A stretch of 64,000 nucleotides of DNA from Aeromonas enteropelogenes (GCF_000819845.1 NZ_CDCG01000016.1:62001-126000); one strand, 5' to 3'. Counted from the first letter of the stretch, positions 9,260 through 18,084 are shown. Program-made: numbers and translations. Notes: a model not told the origin generated them from the sequence alone.

Positions 9260-9272
9260 GTTATATTATAAC
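9260..9272. promoter_or_regulatory. Zur box, znuC-proximal
   Basis: GTTATATTATAAC is a perfect palindrome around a central T, matching the core of the gammaproteobacterial Zur motif. It lies 30 bp upstream of znuC. Confidence 0.8.
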
Positions 9273-9301
9273 TCTCACTGGCTGTAAACCCCGGAGTTGT
9301 C

Positions 9302-10066
9302 ATGACCCAACTGGTGGAGCTGAAAGAGGTCAGTCTGTCGTTCGATGGACGCTCTGTGCTCGACAAGGTCTCCTTTACCCTCAATAAAGGCAAAATTACC
9401 ACCCTGGTCGGCCCCAACGGGGCAGGCAAAAGCACCCTGAGCAAACTGGTGCTGGGCCTGCTCACCCCGGATTCCGGCGAGATCAACCGTAGCCGTGATT
9501 TACGGGTCGGTTATGTCCCCCAGCGCCTCTATCTCGATCCCACCTTGCCGCTGACGGTTCGCCGCTTCCTGCAACTGGGCAAAAACAGCCGCCTCTCCAT
9601 TGAGGAGGCTCTGGGCCGGGTCGGTGCCCAGGAGTTGCTGGACAACCGGATGCAGAAACTCTCAGGCGGCGAGATGCAGCGGGTGCTGCTGGCCCGCGCC
9701 CTGCTGGTCAAACCCGAGCTGCTGGTACTGGACGAACCGGTGCAGGGTGTCGACATCAACGGCCAGATCGAGCTCTATGCCCTCATCGGTCAACTGGCCG
9801 CCGAGCTCAACTGCGCCGTGCTGATGGTCTCCCACGACCTGCACCTGGTGATGGCCAGCACCCACGAGGTGATCTGCCTCAATCGCCACGTCTGCTGCCA
9901 TGGCGAACCGGAGAGCGTGGCGCGCCACCCCGAATTTGCCCGTCTGTTCGGGCGGCCCGAGCAGGAGGTGCTGGCGGTCTACACCCACCATCACCACTGC
10001 GACGGCGAACACCATCATCATGAACCGCAGGCTCCCGTCATTCGCCTGCCCTCTCTCAACAAATAG
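9302..10066 (+). CDS. znuC: Zinc ABC transporter ATPase ZnuC
   Basis: ATPase that powers zinc import through ZnuB. The 254-residue chain has Walker [10 protein letters not shown] at 37-45, the signature LSGGEMQR, Walker [13 protein letters not shown] and the switch histidine in SHDLH. The C-terminus carries a His-rich tail ([15 protein letters not shown]), common in ZnuC and possibly metal-responsive. GGAG lies 5 nt upstream of the ATG. znuB follows after 21 bp, and the pair is controlled from the Zur boxes shared with znuA. Confidence 0.96.
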   Translation: MTQLVELKEVSLSFDGRSVLDKVSFTLNKGKITTLVGPNGAGKSTLSKLVLGLLTPDSGEINRSRDLRVGYVPQRLYLDPTLPLTVRRFLQLGKNSRLSIEEALGRVGAQELLDNRMQKLSGGEMQRVLLARALLVKPELLVLDEPVQGVDINGQIELYALIGQLAAELNCAVLMVSHDLHLVMASTHEVICLNRHVCCHGEPESVARHPEFARLFGRPEQEVLAVYTHHHHCDGEHHHHEPQAPVIRLPSLNK

Positions 10067-10087
10067 CGCAAGCAATAGGACCTTCAA

Positions 10088-10867
10088 GTGGACAGCTTTC
10101 TGTTATATGCCCTCGCGGCAGGTCTCGGCATCGCTCTGCTGGCTGGCCCCCTCGGCAGCTTCGTGGTATGGCGCAAGATGGCCTATTTCGGCGACACCCT
10201 CTCCCACGCCTGCCTGTTCGGCATCGCGCTGGGCATCCTGCTGCAGGTGGATCTCACCCTGGCGGTGGTGGTCTGCTGCCTCGCTATGGCCATACTGCTG
10301 GTGATCATGAGCCGCAACCAGCAGGTGGCCACCGACACCCTGCTCGGCATCCTGGCCCACAGCGCCCTGTCGCTGGGTCTGGTTACCTTGAGCTTTATGG
10401 ACAACGTGCGGGTCGATCTGATGGCCTACCTGTTCGGTGACCTGCTCTCGGTACAGCCGATGGACCTGCTCTGGATCTATGGTGGCGGCGCCCTGGTGCT
10501 GCTCACCCTGTGGCGATTGTGGGATCCCCTACTCTCCATGACCATCTCGGAGGAACTGGCGCGGGTTGAAGGGATCCGGGTCGATGTGCTGCGCTGCGTG
10601 CTGATGTTGCTGATCGGGTTGGTGATCGCCGTGGCGATGAAGTTTGTCGGGGCTCTGATCATCACCTCGCTCTTGATCATTCCCGCTGCCACCGCTCGCC
10701 GCTTCAGCCAGACGCCGGAGCAGATGGCCGGCTTTGCCGCGCTGATCGGCTGCCTGGCGGTACTGGGCGGCCTCACTCTCTCCTGGTATCAGGATACCCC
10801 GGCCGGTCCATCGGTCGTCGTCTGCGCCACCAGCCTCTTTATCCTGAGCCAGTTCAAACGCGCCTGA
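10088..10867 (+). CDS. znuB: Zinc ABC transporter permease ZnuB
   Basis: Inner-membrane permease for Zn2+, the partner of ZnuC and ZnuA. The 259 residues form about eight hydrophobic helices; the ABC-3 family pattern is seen in [20 protein letters not shown] and [19 protein letters not shown]. It starts at a GTG with AGGA 7 nt upstream. The 3' end overlaps the convergent LysR gene by 14 bp, with no room for an ordinary terminator between them. Confidence 0.95.
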   Translation: MDSFLLYALAAGLGIALLAGPLGSFVVWRKMAYFGDTLSHACLFGIALGILLQVDLTLAVVVCCLAMAILLVIMSRNQQVATDTLLGILAHSALSLGLVTLSFMDNVRVDLMAYLFGDLLSVQPMDLLWIYGGGALVLLTLWRLWDPLLSMTISEELARVEGIRVDVLRCVLMLLIGLVIAVAMKFVGALIITSLLIIPAATARRFSQTPEQMAGFAALIGCLAVLGGLTLSWYQDTPAGPSVVVCATSLFILSQFKRA

Positions 10868-11771
10868 GCGGCTCGTTTTCCCCGGGGCGCAGGCTGGCCT
10901 GAGCCTCCTGCCAGAGCCACTGGCGCAGCCGGTTGATGGCGGGCTCATGGGCCCGCGATCGCTTGCAGACAAAATAGAAGTTATCCCCGGTCTCGAGGGC
11001 ATGCAGCGGCAAGCGCACCAGTCGGGGATCCTCCGGCTGCAGCATGTAGTCATTGATGAGTGCCACCCCCTGATCCCAGTTGGCCGCCTCCAGCGCCAGC
11101 AGGATGTGGCTGAAGTGGTGCATTCTTGCCTCGGGCGCAATCATCAGCCCGCCCGCCTCCGCCCAGCGCCGCCAATCCTCCCCCTTCTCCCTGTAAATCG
11201 CCTGGATGGAGAGCAACGGCAGCTGCCACAGGGCAGCAGGCCACTCCCCCTCCACCTGCTGCCACAGGCGCCGGCTGCACACCGGCATCAACCGCTCCCG
11301 ATAGAGCAGATCATGGACATAGCCGCGCCCCTCGGGGGAGACGGTGATGAAGCAATCCGCCACCCGATCAGAAAGCTCGGGATCCTCTGCCACCATCTCC
11401 AGGCTCAGATCCAGTTCGGGATAGAGTTGGCGCAGACCGGCCAGGCGCGGGATCAGCCACTTCACCGCAAACGAGCTGTAGACCGCGAGGCGCAGCCGCA
11501 TCTCGCCGCCACCACGCAGCTGCTCGCTGCACTGGGCGATTTGGGCCAGACCCGCAGCAATGCCCTCGAAATAGACCTCCCCTTGGGACGTCAGTGACAG
11601 CGCTCGCCCCTGGCGCAACAGCAGCCGTTCTCCCAGAAAATCCTCCAGCAAGCGGATCTGGTGGCTGACCGCGCTCTGGCTGACGTTGAGCTCAAGGGCC
11701 GCACGGGAGAAGCTCAACAAACGGGCAACCGCCTCAAAATATTGGACGGCGCGCAGGGGGGGCAATTTCAT
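10854..11771 (-). CDS. LysR-family transcriptional regulator (GcvA-like)
   Basis: A 305-residue LysR regulator: winged helix-turn-helix at about 1-62 ([23 protein letters not shown], shown here only as the family hallmark) and a substrate-binding domain from about 90. The N-terminus [20 protein letters not shown] resembles GcvA-type regulators. It is divergent from a DMT-family exporter with 91 bp between starts, so autoregulation and control of that transporter are the natural hypothesis. The ligand is unknown. Confidence 0.88.
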   Translation of the reverse strand: MKLPPLRAVQYFEAVARLLSFSRAALELNVSQSAVSHQIRLLEDFLGERLLLRQGRALSLTSQGEVYFEGIAAGLAQIAQCSEQLRGGGEMRLRLAVYSSFAVKWLIPRLAGLRQLYPELDLSLEMVAEDPELSDRVADCFITVSPEGRGYVHDLLYRERLMPVCSRRLWQQVEGEWPAALWQLPLLSIQAIYREKGEDWRRWAEAGGLMIAPEARMHHFSHILLALEAANWDQGVALINDYMLQPEDPRLVRLPLHALETGDNFYFVCKRSRAHEPAINRLRQWLWQEAQASLRPGENEPLRRV

Positions 11772-11862
11772 TATCCAAAAATCTCATAGATGGTTATTTT
11801 TTATCATTTTACTGGATAACTGCGCCCGGGCTACCCTTCTCTCCTCTGAAACGGGAGGCGGT

Positions 11863-12720
11863 ATGAATGCAGTCGGGATCGGCATCCTCTATCTGGTGCT
11901 GGGCAACATGGTGGCGGTTTTTTCTGATGCACTGGTCAAGGTGCTGGAACCGAGCCAGCCCATCTTTCAGTTTGTCTTTTTCCGCCAGCTCTCTGCCGCC
12001 ATCCTGCTGGCCCCCTGGCTGCTCTGGTCGTGGCGTCGCCACCCGCCGGTGGCACTCAAGTGGCATCTGCTACGAGCCCATATCTGGGCGGTCGGCGTCT
12101 GCCTGATGGTGATCGCCCTCACCCGCTTGCCGCTCGCCACCGCCAACGCCCTCTTCTACGCTGCGCCCCTGATGATGGTGCCGCTGGCGGTGTGGCTGGC
12201 GGGGGAGGCCATCTCGCGCCAGAAGGTGTTGACGGCCTTTATCGGCTTCGTCGGGGTGCTCATCGTGCTGCGCCCGACTGAGGTGAACTGGGCTGCACTC
12301 GCGGCACTCGGGGTGGCGTTCTCCATGGCGGTCAACAATTTGCTGATAAAGCGGATCCCGCTCAAGCAGCCCATCGCCCAGACCCTGTTCTTCACCAATG
12401 TGCTGAGCATGCCTTTCATCCTGGCGCTGGCCTTCTGGGAAGGGGGAGAGTGGCAGTGGCAGATGTGGTGGCCCGCCTTCGGCTCATCGGCACTCATCAT
12501 GGTCTATGCCGGATTGTGCGTGATGGCCTATCGCAAGGCGGAGGCGAGCAAGATCGCCTCGGCGGAATATACGGGCCTGTTGATGGCTGTCGCCATCGGG
12601 GTGTGGCTGTTTGACGAGCAGCCCGGCCTGCCGCTGCTGCTGGGCTGTCTGTGCATCATATTGCCGCTGGTGGCCATGGCCCGTGGCAAGCCAAAACCGC
12701 TGGCCGAACCTGCGGTCTGA
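11863..12720 (+). CDS. EamA/DMT-family membrane transporter
   Basis: A 285-residue inner-membrane protein with about ten predicted helices in two EamA repeats; such proteins usually export metabolites or amino acids. Helix-rich segments include ATANALFYAAPLMMVPLAVW and AEYTGLLMAVAIGVWLF. I chose ATG 11863 because GGGAGG precedes it by 4 nt; an upstream in-frame extension runs into the divergent LysR gene. Its substrate cannot be named. The divergent LysR regulator is its probable controller. Confidence 0.87.
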   Translation: MNAVGIGILYLVLGNMVAVFSDALVKVLEPSQPIFQFVFFRQLSAAILLAPWLLWSWRRHPPVALKWHLLRAHIWAVGVCLMVIALTRLPLATANALFYAAPLMMVPLAVWLAGEAISRQKVLTAFIGFVGVLIVLRPTEVNWAALAALGVAFSMAVNNLLIKRIPLKQPIAQTLFFTNVLSMPFILALAFWEGGEWQWQMWWPAFGSSALIMVYAGLCVMAYRKAEASKIASAEYTGLLMAVAIGVWLFDEQPGLPLLLGCLCIILPLVAMARGKPKPLAEPAV

Positions 12721-12733
12721 ACAAAACCTAGGG

Positions 12734-13324
12734 TCACACCAGCAGTGGAGCGACCCTCTTCCTCAGGTGCGGGAGCACATCCTGCTCGAACCAGGGATTT
12801 TTCCTGAGCCAGAAGGTGTTACGCGGTGAAGGGTGCGGTAACGGCAGCCAGCCGGGCCCGTACTCTGCCCAGCTGCGCACTGTTTCGGTCAGCGACCCCT
12901 TGCCCGACTCGCGCAGATAATAGTTTTGCGCGTACTGGCCGATGAGCAGGGTCAGCTCGATATTGGGCAGCAACATCAGCACCTTGTCGTGCCAGGTCGG
13001 GGCACACTCGGGCCGGGGCGGCAGATCCCCCGACTTGCCCTTGCCGGGGTAGCAGAGGCCCATCGGCATGATGGCGATGCGGGATTCATCGTAGAAGGTG
13101 GCCTTGTCCACTCCGAGCCAGTGACGCAGCCGGTCGCCGGACGCGTCGTCCCAGGGGATGCCGCTGGCATGAACCCGGGTACCGGGCGCCTGGCCGATGA
13201 TCAGCAGACGAGCACTCCCGGCCCCCCGGATCACCGGGCGCGGCCCTAGCGGCAGATGGGCTTCGCACAGACGGCAGGCCCTGATTTGCTCAAACAGGAT
13301 ATCGATACGTTGCATGGGGCTCAT
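12734..13324 (-). CDS. Uracil-DNA glycosylase superfamily protein
   Basis: About 196 residues with the superfamily phosphate-binding motif GQAPG (LLIIGQAPGTRVH), then GLCYPGKG and a C-terminal PHPSPRN resembling the second active-site loop. CRLCEAHLPLG near the N-terminus resembles the Cys-containing start of Fe-S cluster UDGs, but four cluster cysteines are not evident. The likely role is removal of uracil or other damaged bases from DNA; the exact subfamily is unclear. The start is uncertain: ATG 13324 is given, ATG 13315 with GAG 4 nt upstream is also possible. It is convergent with the DMT gene. Confidence 0.78.
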   Translation of the reverse strand: MSPMQRIDILFEQIRACRLCEAHLPLGPRPVIRGAGSARLLIIGQAPGTRVHASGIPWDDASGDRLRHWLGVDKATFYDESRIAIMPMGLCYPGKGKSGDLPPRPECAPTWHDKVLMLLPNIELTLLIGQYAQNYYLRESGKGSLTETVRSWAEYGPGWLPLPHPSPRNTFWLRKNPWFEQDVLPHLRKRVAPLLV

Positions 13325-13413
13325 AGTAACAGCTTTTCCCGGTTTCCCTCTTGTGAAAGCCAAACGAGACACATATCATCTCAACGCGCGTTTAATTTAA
13401 TAAACAGGTGATC

Positions 13414-14301
13414 ATGAAAAACTGGCTAGGTACAGGCACGGCCGCCCTCTCCTTCATTCTGTGGGGCATGCTGCCGCTCTATTATCAGTTCATGCCCGAG
13501 GTCAACATGTGGGAGCTCATCTCTCACCGGGTGCTCTGGTCCGTGGTGCTGCTGGGTGCCCTGTTCGTGCTGATCGGTCACAAGGTTCCCTGGGCCAGCC
13601 TGCGCGGCGAGCCACGCCAGCTTGGCCTCATCCTGCTGGCGGGCCCCGTCATGTCCATCAGCTGGTGCATGTTCACCTGGTGCCTGACCACCGGCCAGGT
13701 GCTGGCAACCAGCCTCGCCTTCTTCATGACACCCCTGTTCAATATCGTGTTCGCCGTGCTCTTCCTCAAAGAGAGGCTCACCCCGCAGAAGCACCTGGCG
13801 GTCGCCCTGGCGCTGGCGGGGCTCGCCTACATGCTGTTTTGCTACGGCCAATTGCCCTGGTTCTCCCTCATCATGGGTGCCAACTTCGCCCTCTATGGCC
13901 TCATCAAGAAGAAGATCCACTACGACACCGGCACCTGCCTCTACCTTGAAGCGCTGGTGCAGCTGCCCGTCGCCCTGTTGCTGATCGGCCTGCTGGCGTG
14001 GCAGGGCGAGGGAATGTTCGTCAATGGCGATCTGACCGACAAGCTGCTGCTGATCGGCAGTGCTCCCGCTACCCTGCTGCCGGTGGGATTGTTCTGCTAC
14101 GCCGTCGCCAGAACCCGGATGAGCACGGTGGGATTGTTGCAATATATCGAGCCGAGCCTCGCCTTCCTGATCGCCATCTACTGGTTTGGCGAGACGCCGG
14201 ATCCGGTGAAATCGGTGGGATTTGCCTTCGTCTGGGCCGGCCTGCTGGTCAGCCTGCTGCCGCTGCATCGCCTCAGACGACCTCAGGGGGCGGTGCGGTA
14301 G
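13414..14301 (+). CDS. rarD: RarD-type EamA-family transporter
   Basis: A 295-residue inner-membrane protein of about ten helices matching RarD: GTAALSFILWGMLPLYYQ, LLAGPVMSISWCMFTWC and LLQYIEPSLAFLIAIYWFGE. The family is annotated as chloramphenicol-sensitive protein, but the physiological substrate is unproven. I chose ATG 13414 with AGG 5 nt upstream; a GTG at 13408 is in frame. The 3' end overlaps the convergent binding-protein gene by 19 bp. Confidence 0.88.
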   Translation: MKNWLGTGTAALSFILWGMLPLYYQFMPEVNMWELISHRVLWSVVLLGALFVLIGHKVPWASLRGEPRQLGLILLAGPVMSISWCMFTWCLTTGQVLATSLAFFMTPLFNIVFAVLFLKERLTPQKHLAVALALAGLAYMLFCYGQLPWFSLIMGANFALYGLIKKKIHYDTGTCLYLEALVQLPVALLLIGLLAWQGEGMFVNGDLTDKLLLIGSAPATLLPVGLFCYAVARTRMSTVGLLQYIEPSLAFLIAIYWFGETPDPVKSVGFAFVWAGLLVSLLPLHRLRRPQGAVR

Positions 14302-15017
14302 GACTCCAGAACCTGGTGCCAGCGGGGATCCCTGTCCATCTGCTCGGCGATGTCGTTCAATCTGGTATGCAGATCGCGGCGAGACTTGGGCAGCAATATG
14401 TGGCGGGAATAGGTGGACTGGGCAAAGGGAGAGACGAACAGCTTGCCCTCGAACGCAGCATCCCGGGTGAAGAAGGCCAGCGCCGAGCCCGGGACCAGGG
14501 TCACATCGATACGGCCCCGTACCAGCATGCTGAAATTGCTCTTCACCTTCTTGGAATCATGGCGAATGACCTCTCCCCTCGCCACGGCCTCATCAATACC
14601 CTGGTAGCGATACCCCTCGACGCCCCCGAACACCAGCCCCTTGAGTGAATCCGGCCCGTGATAGATGACCGGCTTGTTCACGCTGGAGATGAGTTCGTTG
14701 GTATCGCGCATGATGGGCAGGGTCCAGAGGTAGCGTTCGCGCATGGGATCACCCATCCAGGCCGGATTGACCCAGGCAACCAGGCTGTCGAAGCCGGGAT
14801 CCGACATCTCCAGCGCCAGTCTGGCACGATTGACCGGCCAGAGCTCTATTCTGGGTTCACCCCCCAGCTTTTCATTGAGATACTTGACCAGCTCCCGACT
14901 CATCCCCGCATCAGGCCCGGTGTTGAAAGGGAGATGCTGATGGTAATCGTAGAGACGGAGCGTCTCTCCCATCGCGGGTGTCGCCAGTAGGAACCACAAC
15001 CAGAGCCAGAATCGCAT
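14283..15017 (-). CDS. Periplasmic solute-binding-like protein (PBP2 fold)
   Basis: A 244-residue exported protein: signal peptide to about residue 17, then a type-2 periplasmic-binding fold like the bacterial extracellular solute-binding family 3 ([31 protein letters not shown]). It has no adjacent permease or kinase. Such stand-alone proteins are common in Aeromonas, Vibrio and Shewanella and their ligands are mostly unknown. The start has GGGAGG 6 nt upstream. It is convergent with rarD. Confidence 0.78.
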   Translation of the reverse strand: MRFWLWLWFLLATPAMGETLRLYDYHQHLPFNTGPDAGMSRELVKYLNEKLGGEPRIELWPVNRARLALEMSDPGFDSLVAWVNPAWMGDPMRERYLWTLPIMRDTNELISSVNKPVIYHGPDSLKGLVFGGVEGYRYQGIDEAVARGEVIRHDSKKVKSNFSMLVRGRIDVTLVPGSALAFFTRDAAFEGKLFVSPFAQSTYSRHILLPKSRRDLHTRLNDIAEQMDRDPRWHQVLESYRTAP

Positions 15018-15061
15018 TGCACCTCCCAAGGTTAGCCTTGAGTTTGGCACAGAGAACACGA

Positions 15062-15397
15062 ATGAAAAAATCCGCGGCACAGCCCGCCTTATCTTCTTCC
15101 CCACCCACCGACTGGTTCGTCTATATGGTGCGCACGGCCACAGGCGCCCTTTACACCGGGATCAGCACGGATCCGGGTCGCCGCCTGCGCCAACACCAAA
15201 GTGGCAAGGGATCCCGTGCCCTGCGTGGCAAGGGGCCGCTTATCCTGGCATGGCAACAACAAGTAGCAGACAAGGGCACGGCCCTGCGCATCGAATACCG
15301 TCTCAAGCAGCAGCCCAAAGCGGTCAAGGAGCGGCTGGTGCAGGAGCCCGCCTTCTGGCCAACCTGGTATCAGGAGTGGCAGTCCCGACACGTTTGA
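15062..15397 (+). CDS. GIY-YIG nuclease-superfamily protein (YhbQ-like)
   Basis: A 111-residue single-domain protein. [18 protein letters not shown] holds the GIY-YIG-type strands, followed by [20 protein letters not shown] and [16 protein letters not shown], the pattern of the YhbQ/UPF0213 group. Members are proposed DNA endonucleases; function here is not shown. The start ATG at 15062 is preceded by AGAGAA. It stands alone, divergent from the binding-protein gene and convergent with the psp operon. Confidence 0.85.
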   Translation: MKKSAAQPALSSSPPTDWFVYMVRTATGALYTGISTDPGRRLRQHQSGKGSRALRGKGPLILAWQQQVADKGTALRIEYRLKQQPKAVKERLVQEPAFWPTWYQEWQSRHV

Positions 15398-15407
15398 GCG
15401 CAAACAT

Positions 15408-15433
15408 AAAAAAGGCCACTCTATTGAGTGGCC
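15408..15433 (-). terminator. Terminator of the psp operon
   Basis: GGCCACTC (15414-15421), loop TATT, GAGTGGCC (15426-15433), with six A on the plus strand at 15408-15413, which form the U-tract for minus-strand transcripts. It lies 40 bp after pspG. Confidence 0.85.
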
Positions 15434-15472
15434 AACAAAGGGAGTTCGGGAAGCATTAACAACACATGACAA

Positions 15473-15691
15473 CTAGAGGTAGGTGTTGGTGCGGCGCTTG
15501 CGGTTGCTGATGAGCCAGCAGACCACCAGTACCAGCAGCAGCCAGGGCGCCAGCTTGATGATGAGAGCAAGCATGCCGCCCAGGGCTCCCAGCAGCACGA
15601 ACAAACCGCTGACCAGCAACATGGCAATCAGGGTAAAGCCGGTCAGCGCCATGATCACCAACACCACCAGCAATACGAAAAATTCCAGCAT
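15473..15691 (-). CDS. pspG: Phage shock protein G
   Basis: A 72-residue inner-membrane protein with two or three hydrophobic helices. The segment GGMLALIIKLAPWLLL matches E. coli PspG almost exactly. PspG is an effector of the envelope-stress (Psp) response that helps hold the proton-motive force. In E. coli pspG is an unlinked member of the PspF regulon; here it directly follows pspC by 45 bp. AAGGAG precedes the ATG. Confidence 0.88.
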   Translation of the reverse strand: MLEFFVLLVVLVIMALTGFTLIAMLLVSGLFVLLGALGGMLALIIKLAPWLLLVLVVCWLISNRKRRTNTYL

Positions 15692-15736
15692 ATCTTGCTC
15701 CTTACAGAGGATGGGGCCGGCTCGCTGACCCTGCGG

Positions 15737-15943
15737 TCAATCCAGCCAGCGTTTCAATTCATAACGGGGTGGCATCACCAGCACTGCCAGCAGATAGGCG
15801 GCCAGAGTCACCGGCGGCAGCAGGATCAGGGCGATCAGGGCCACGATTCGCACCGTGACACGGGAGACCCCCAGCCGATTGGCAATCCCGGCGCACACCC
15901 CGGTCAGCTTGCGATGTACCAGATCCTTGGGCCAGGGGCGCAT
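15737..15943 (-). CDS. pspC: PspC-domain membrane protein
   Basis: A 68-residue protein, essentially one PspC domain (KLTGVCAGIANRLGVS followed by a hydrophobic helix). In enterobacteria PspC with PspB senses membrane stress and recruits PspA away from PspF. No pspB lies between pspA and pspC. I chose ATG 15943 because GGAGG is 7 nt upstream; a GTG at 15949 would leave only 1 nt. It begins just after the pspA stop. Confidence 0.85.
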   Translation of the reverse strand: MRPWPKDLVHRKLTGVCAGIANRLGVSRVTVRIVALIALILLPPVTLAAYLLAVLVMPPRYELKRWLD

Positions 15944-15945
15944 GA

Positions 15946-16608
15946 TCACACCTCCGCCTTCTGGCCTTTCAGGCGAGCCAGCTCACGCTCTATCTCGTCA
16001 TTGAGCTCCAGCTCGCGGAACTGGGCCTCAAGCGAAGGATTCTGGCCCAGGGTCGCCGCTTCAAGCTGGGCTTCCAGCTGATCGATCCGCCCCTGAAAAC
16101 CGTCGAAACGGGCCATCAGCTCGTGCATCCGCTGGTTGTCGACCTGGGCGCGGGCCCGCAGGCGACTGTGGGCAGTTTGCTCGCGCAGGGTCAGCATATT
16201 CTGCTTCTCGCGGGCCTCGGTCAGCTTGGCCGCCAACCGTTCGCTGTCGGCGGTCAGCTGGGCCAGCACCTCGGCCACTCGGGCCTTGTCCTGCTCCAGT
16301 TGCTCACAACGCTTGACCTCGGCCAGCTTCTCGGTGAGGGCGGCACGAGCCAGATCCTCACGCCCCTTCTGCAGGGCAAGCTCGGCCTTGGCCGACCACT
16401 CCTGGATCTGGTGCTGCAATGTCTGCTGGTGCCGCTCCAGCTGTTTCTGTTCGGCGATGATGCGGGCGGCCTGGGTACGCATCTCGACCTGGACCTGCTC
16501 CATCTCCTCGATCATCAGGCGCAACATCTTTTCCGGCTCTTCGCTCTTGTCGAGCAGGCTGTGCAGGTTGGCATTGATCACGTCGGTCAGGCGGCTGAAT
16601 ACGCTCAT
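15946..16608 (-). CDS. pspA: Phage shock protein A
   Basis: A 220-residue, almost wholly coiled-coil ESCRT-III/IM30 family protein that binds stressed inner membrane and, when free, inhibits the enhancer protein PspF. The N-terminal amphipathic helix MSVFSRLTDVINANLHSLLD and the EEPEKMLRLMIEEM motif are typical. The start has AGGAG 7 nt upstream. It is the first gene of pspA-pspC-pspG, with a sigma-54 promoter about 46 bp upstream and a palindromic enhancer candidate further up. pspF is not in the window. Confidence 0.95.
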   Translation of the reverse strand: MSVFSRLTDVINANLHSLLDKSEEPEKMLRLMIEEMEQVQVEMRTQAARIIAEQKQLERHQQTLQHQIQEWSAKAELALQKGREDLARAALTEKLAEVKRCEQLEQDKARVAEVLAQLTADSERLAAKLTEAREKQNMLTLREQTAHSRLRARAQVDNQRMHELMARFDGFQGRIDQLEAQLEAATLGQNPSLEAQFRELELNDEIERELARLKGQKAEV

Positions 16609-16653
16609 GGTCTGGCTCCTTGTTGATGGGATGGTTAGCTCTTCCCAAAGCAT

Positions 16654-16669
16654 TACAAGTGCCGTGCCA
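16654..16669 (-). promoter_or_regulatory. Sigma-54 promoter of pspA
   Basis: On the minus strand TGGCAC-GGCAC-TTGTA gives the -24 and -12 elements with the required 5-nt spacer, matching the sigma-54 consensus TGGCAC-N5-TTGC. Transcription should start about 12 nt downstream, near 16642. Confidence 0.85.
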
Positions 16670-16754
16670 AGATGTTTTTATGTTTCTTTACAATGAGATG
16701 GGAATTAATGACACTGAATAACCGGCAATGAGTTAGCGAATATCACCAACAAAA

Positions 16755-16769
16755 TGGTGAAATTCACCA
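16755..16769. promoter_or_regulatory. Candidate PspF enhancer site
   Basis: TGGTGAAATTCACCA is a perfect palindrome around a central A, centred about 120 bp upstream of the predicted pspA start. This is the distance range used by PspF upstream activating sequences. Assignment to PspF rests on position only. Confidence 0.5.
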
Positions 16770-16771
16770 AT

Positions 16772-16795
16772 AAAAAAGGGAGCCTGCGGCTCCCC
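16772..16795 (-). terminator. Terminator of plsC
   Basis: On the minus strand GGGAGCC-GCA-GGCTCCC followed by six T (the plus-strand A run at 16772-16777). It separates plsC from the psp promoter. Confidence 0.85.
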
Positions 16796-16816
16796 CTCAT
16801 TTTGCGCGACGAGGCG

Positions 16817-17545
16817 TCATGCGGCCTTGTGGTGGCCGAGCCTGCTGTCCAGTTCGGCCAGCTTCTCCTCCATCCGGCTGCGGCAGACCTCGGACAGCTC
16901 GCGGATGCCGGCGGCGCCGTGCTCCTTGCTGCATACCGGAGCCATCACCTCCAGCAGCACCTCGCCGTTGTCCCAGCGGTTGAGGTCGATCTGGCCAAAA
17001 TAGCTGGAGCAGACGATGGGCACCACGGGTACCTCGGCCTGCACGGCAGTATGGAAGGCGCCAGCCTTGAACGGCAGCAGGCCACGCCCCTGGGAGCGGG
17101 TCCCCTCCGGGAACATCCAGATGGAGGTGCCGCGCGCCTTGATGCGATCCACCACCTGGCCAATGGTGCCAATGGCGCGAGAACGATTGGATCTGTCGAT
17201 CAGTACGTTGCCGGAGAGCCAGAAGATGAGGCCGAAGAAGGGCAGCCACAGCAGACTCTTCTTGCCCACCGCCACCACGCCGGGTTGCACGGCGCCGGTC
17301 ACGGTGAAGATGTCGTAGTTGCTCTGGTGGTTGCAGACATAGACCGCCGGCCCCACCGACTTGACCGCCTCATCCACCGTCACCTTGACCCGGATCCCGA
17401 TCAGCGGGCACACCGCGTGATACATGCGGGCAAAGACATAGACGTTGTTGGGGTGACGCGGACGGGCCAGACAGAGCAGCAGACCGAACAGGAACCAGAA
17501 GACGAGCAGCAGACCAAGCAGCAGCACACGGGCAAGTTTGAGCAT
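16817..17545 (-). CDS. plsC: 1-acyl-sn-glycerol-3-phosphate acyltransferase
   Basis: Makes phosphatidic acid from lysophosphatidic acid and acyl-ACP/CoA at the inner membrane, the second acylation of phospholipid synthesis. The 242-residue protein has an N-terminal hydrophobic helix (6-26), the HX4D catalytic motif at H73-D78 (NHQSNYD) and the substrate motif FPEGTR at 145-150. Its promoter (TTGTTC, 17 nt, TATACT) carries a palindrome on the -35 element, suggesting fatty-acid-responsive repression. It has its own terminator. Confidence 0.93.
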   Translation of the reverse strand: MLKLARVLLLGLLLVFWFLFGLLLCLARPRHPNNVYVFARMYHAVCPLIGIRVKVTVDEAVKSVGPAVYVCNHQSNYDIFTVTGAVQPGVVAVGKKSLLWLPFFGLIFWLSGNVLIDRSNRSRAIGTIGQVVDRIKARGTSIWMFPEGTRSQGRGLLPFKAGAFHTAVQAEVPVVPIVCSSYFGQIDLNRWDNGEVLLEVMAPVCSKEHGAAGIRELSEVCRSRMEEKLAELDSRLGHHKAA

Positions 17546-17572
17546 CGAACACCTCGAATTTGAACTCGGCGC

Positions 17573-17609
17573 AGTATACTGATCCCCCTTTTAGCGAACA
17601 AGCGTTCGC
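17573..17609 (-). promoter_or_regulatory. plsC promoter with FabR-like operator
   Basis: On the minus strand TTGTTC (17596-17601), a 17-nt spacer and TATACT (17573-17578) form a good sigma-70 promoter. The -35 lies inside GCGAAC-AAGC-GTTCGC (17594-17609), an inverted repeat like operators of TetR-family fatty-acid regulators such as FabR and DesT. Confidence 0.6.
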
Positions 17610-17709
17610 CAGACAGAACTGACCAGGCTCACCGCCACGGCCGGGCCCCCGGCTTGCCCCGCTTGCCATTGCTCGCTAGGATGTGGCCATCTTGATGGAC
17701 GGGGCGAGC

Positions 17710-18084
17710 ATGATTCACCAACAACGCGTGGCGAAACACCTACTGCTGCTGGTCTGCCTGCTGGTGCTCAATTGTGCGGCCCAGCCGCTGGCCCGGCTGG
17801 CCCTGCTCGATCAGGCCATCGGCTGCCAGATCCAGCTCACCCAGGTAACGGGCGACGAGCAGGCCGAGGCCAGCCCCAGTCCGCAACCCACCAGTTGCCA
17901 GCTCAATGGCAAATGGCTGAGTGCCACCACCCTGCTCTGCATCGAACAGATCTTCTTTGCCGTCGCACTGCTGATCGCCCTGCTGGCGCCGCTCTGGCGC
18001 TACACGCCACCCTTGCCGCCCCCCAGGGCCATCTCGCCGCCGGAGCGGCGTCTGCACCTCACCCTCTGCGTCTGGCGGGAATGA
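17710..18084 (+). CDS. Small membrane protein at the ScsA position
   Basis: A 124-residue protein with an N-terminal signal or membrane helix (residues about 8-28), three Cys in the central part (GCQIQL, SCQLNG, LLCIEQ) and a second helix near 80-97, ending in a Pro- and Arg-rich tail. I do not recognise a named domain. It precedes scsB by 51 bp in the place held by scsA in the Salmonella copper-suppressor operon, so it is probably the local ScsA counterpart. The start is uncertain: ATG 17710 is given; ATG 17695 and GTG 17683 are in frame. Confidence 0.6.
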   Translation: MIHQQRVAKHLLLLVCLLVLNCAAQPLARLALLDQAIGCQIQLTQVTGDEQAEASPSPQPTSCQLNGKWLSATTLLCIEQIFFAVALLIALLAPLWRYTPPLPPPRAISPPERRLHLTLCVWRE

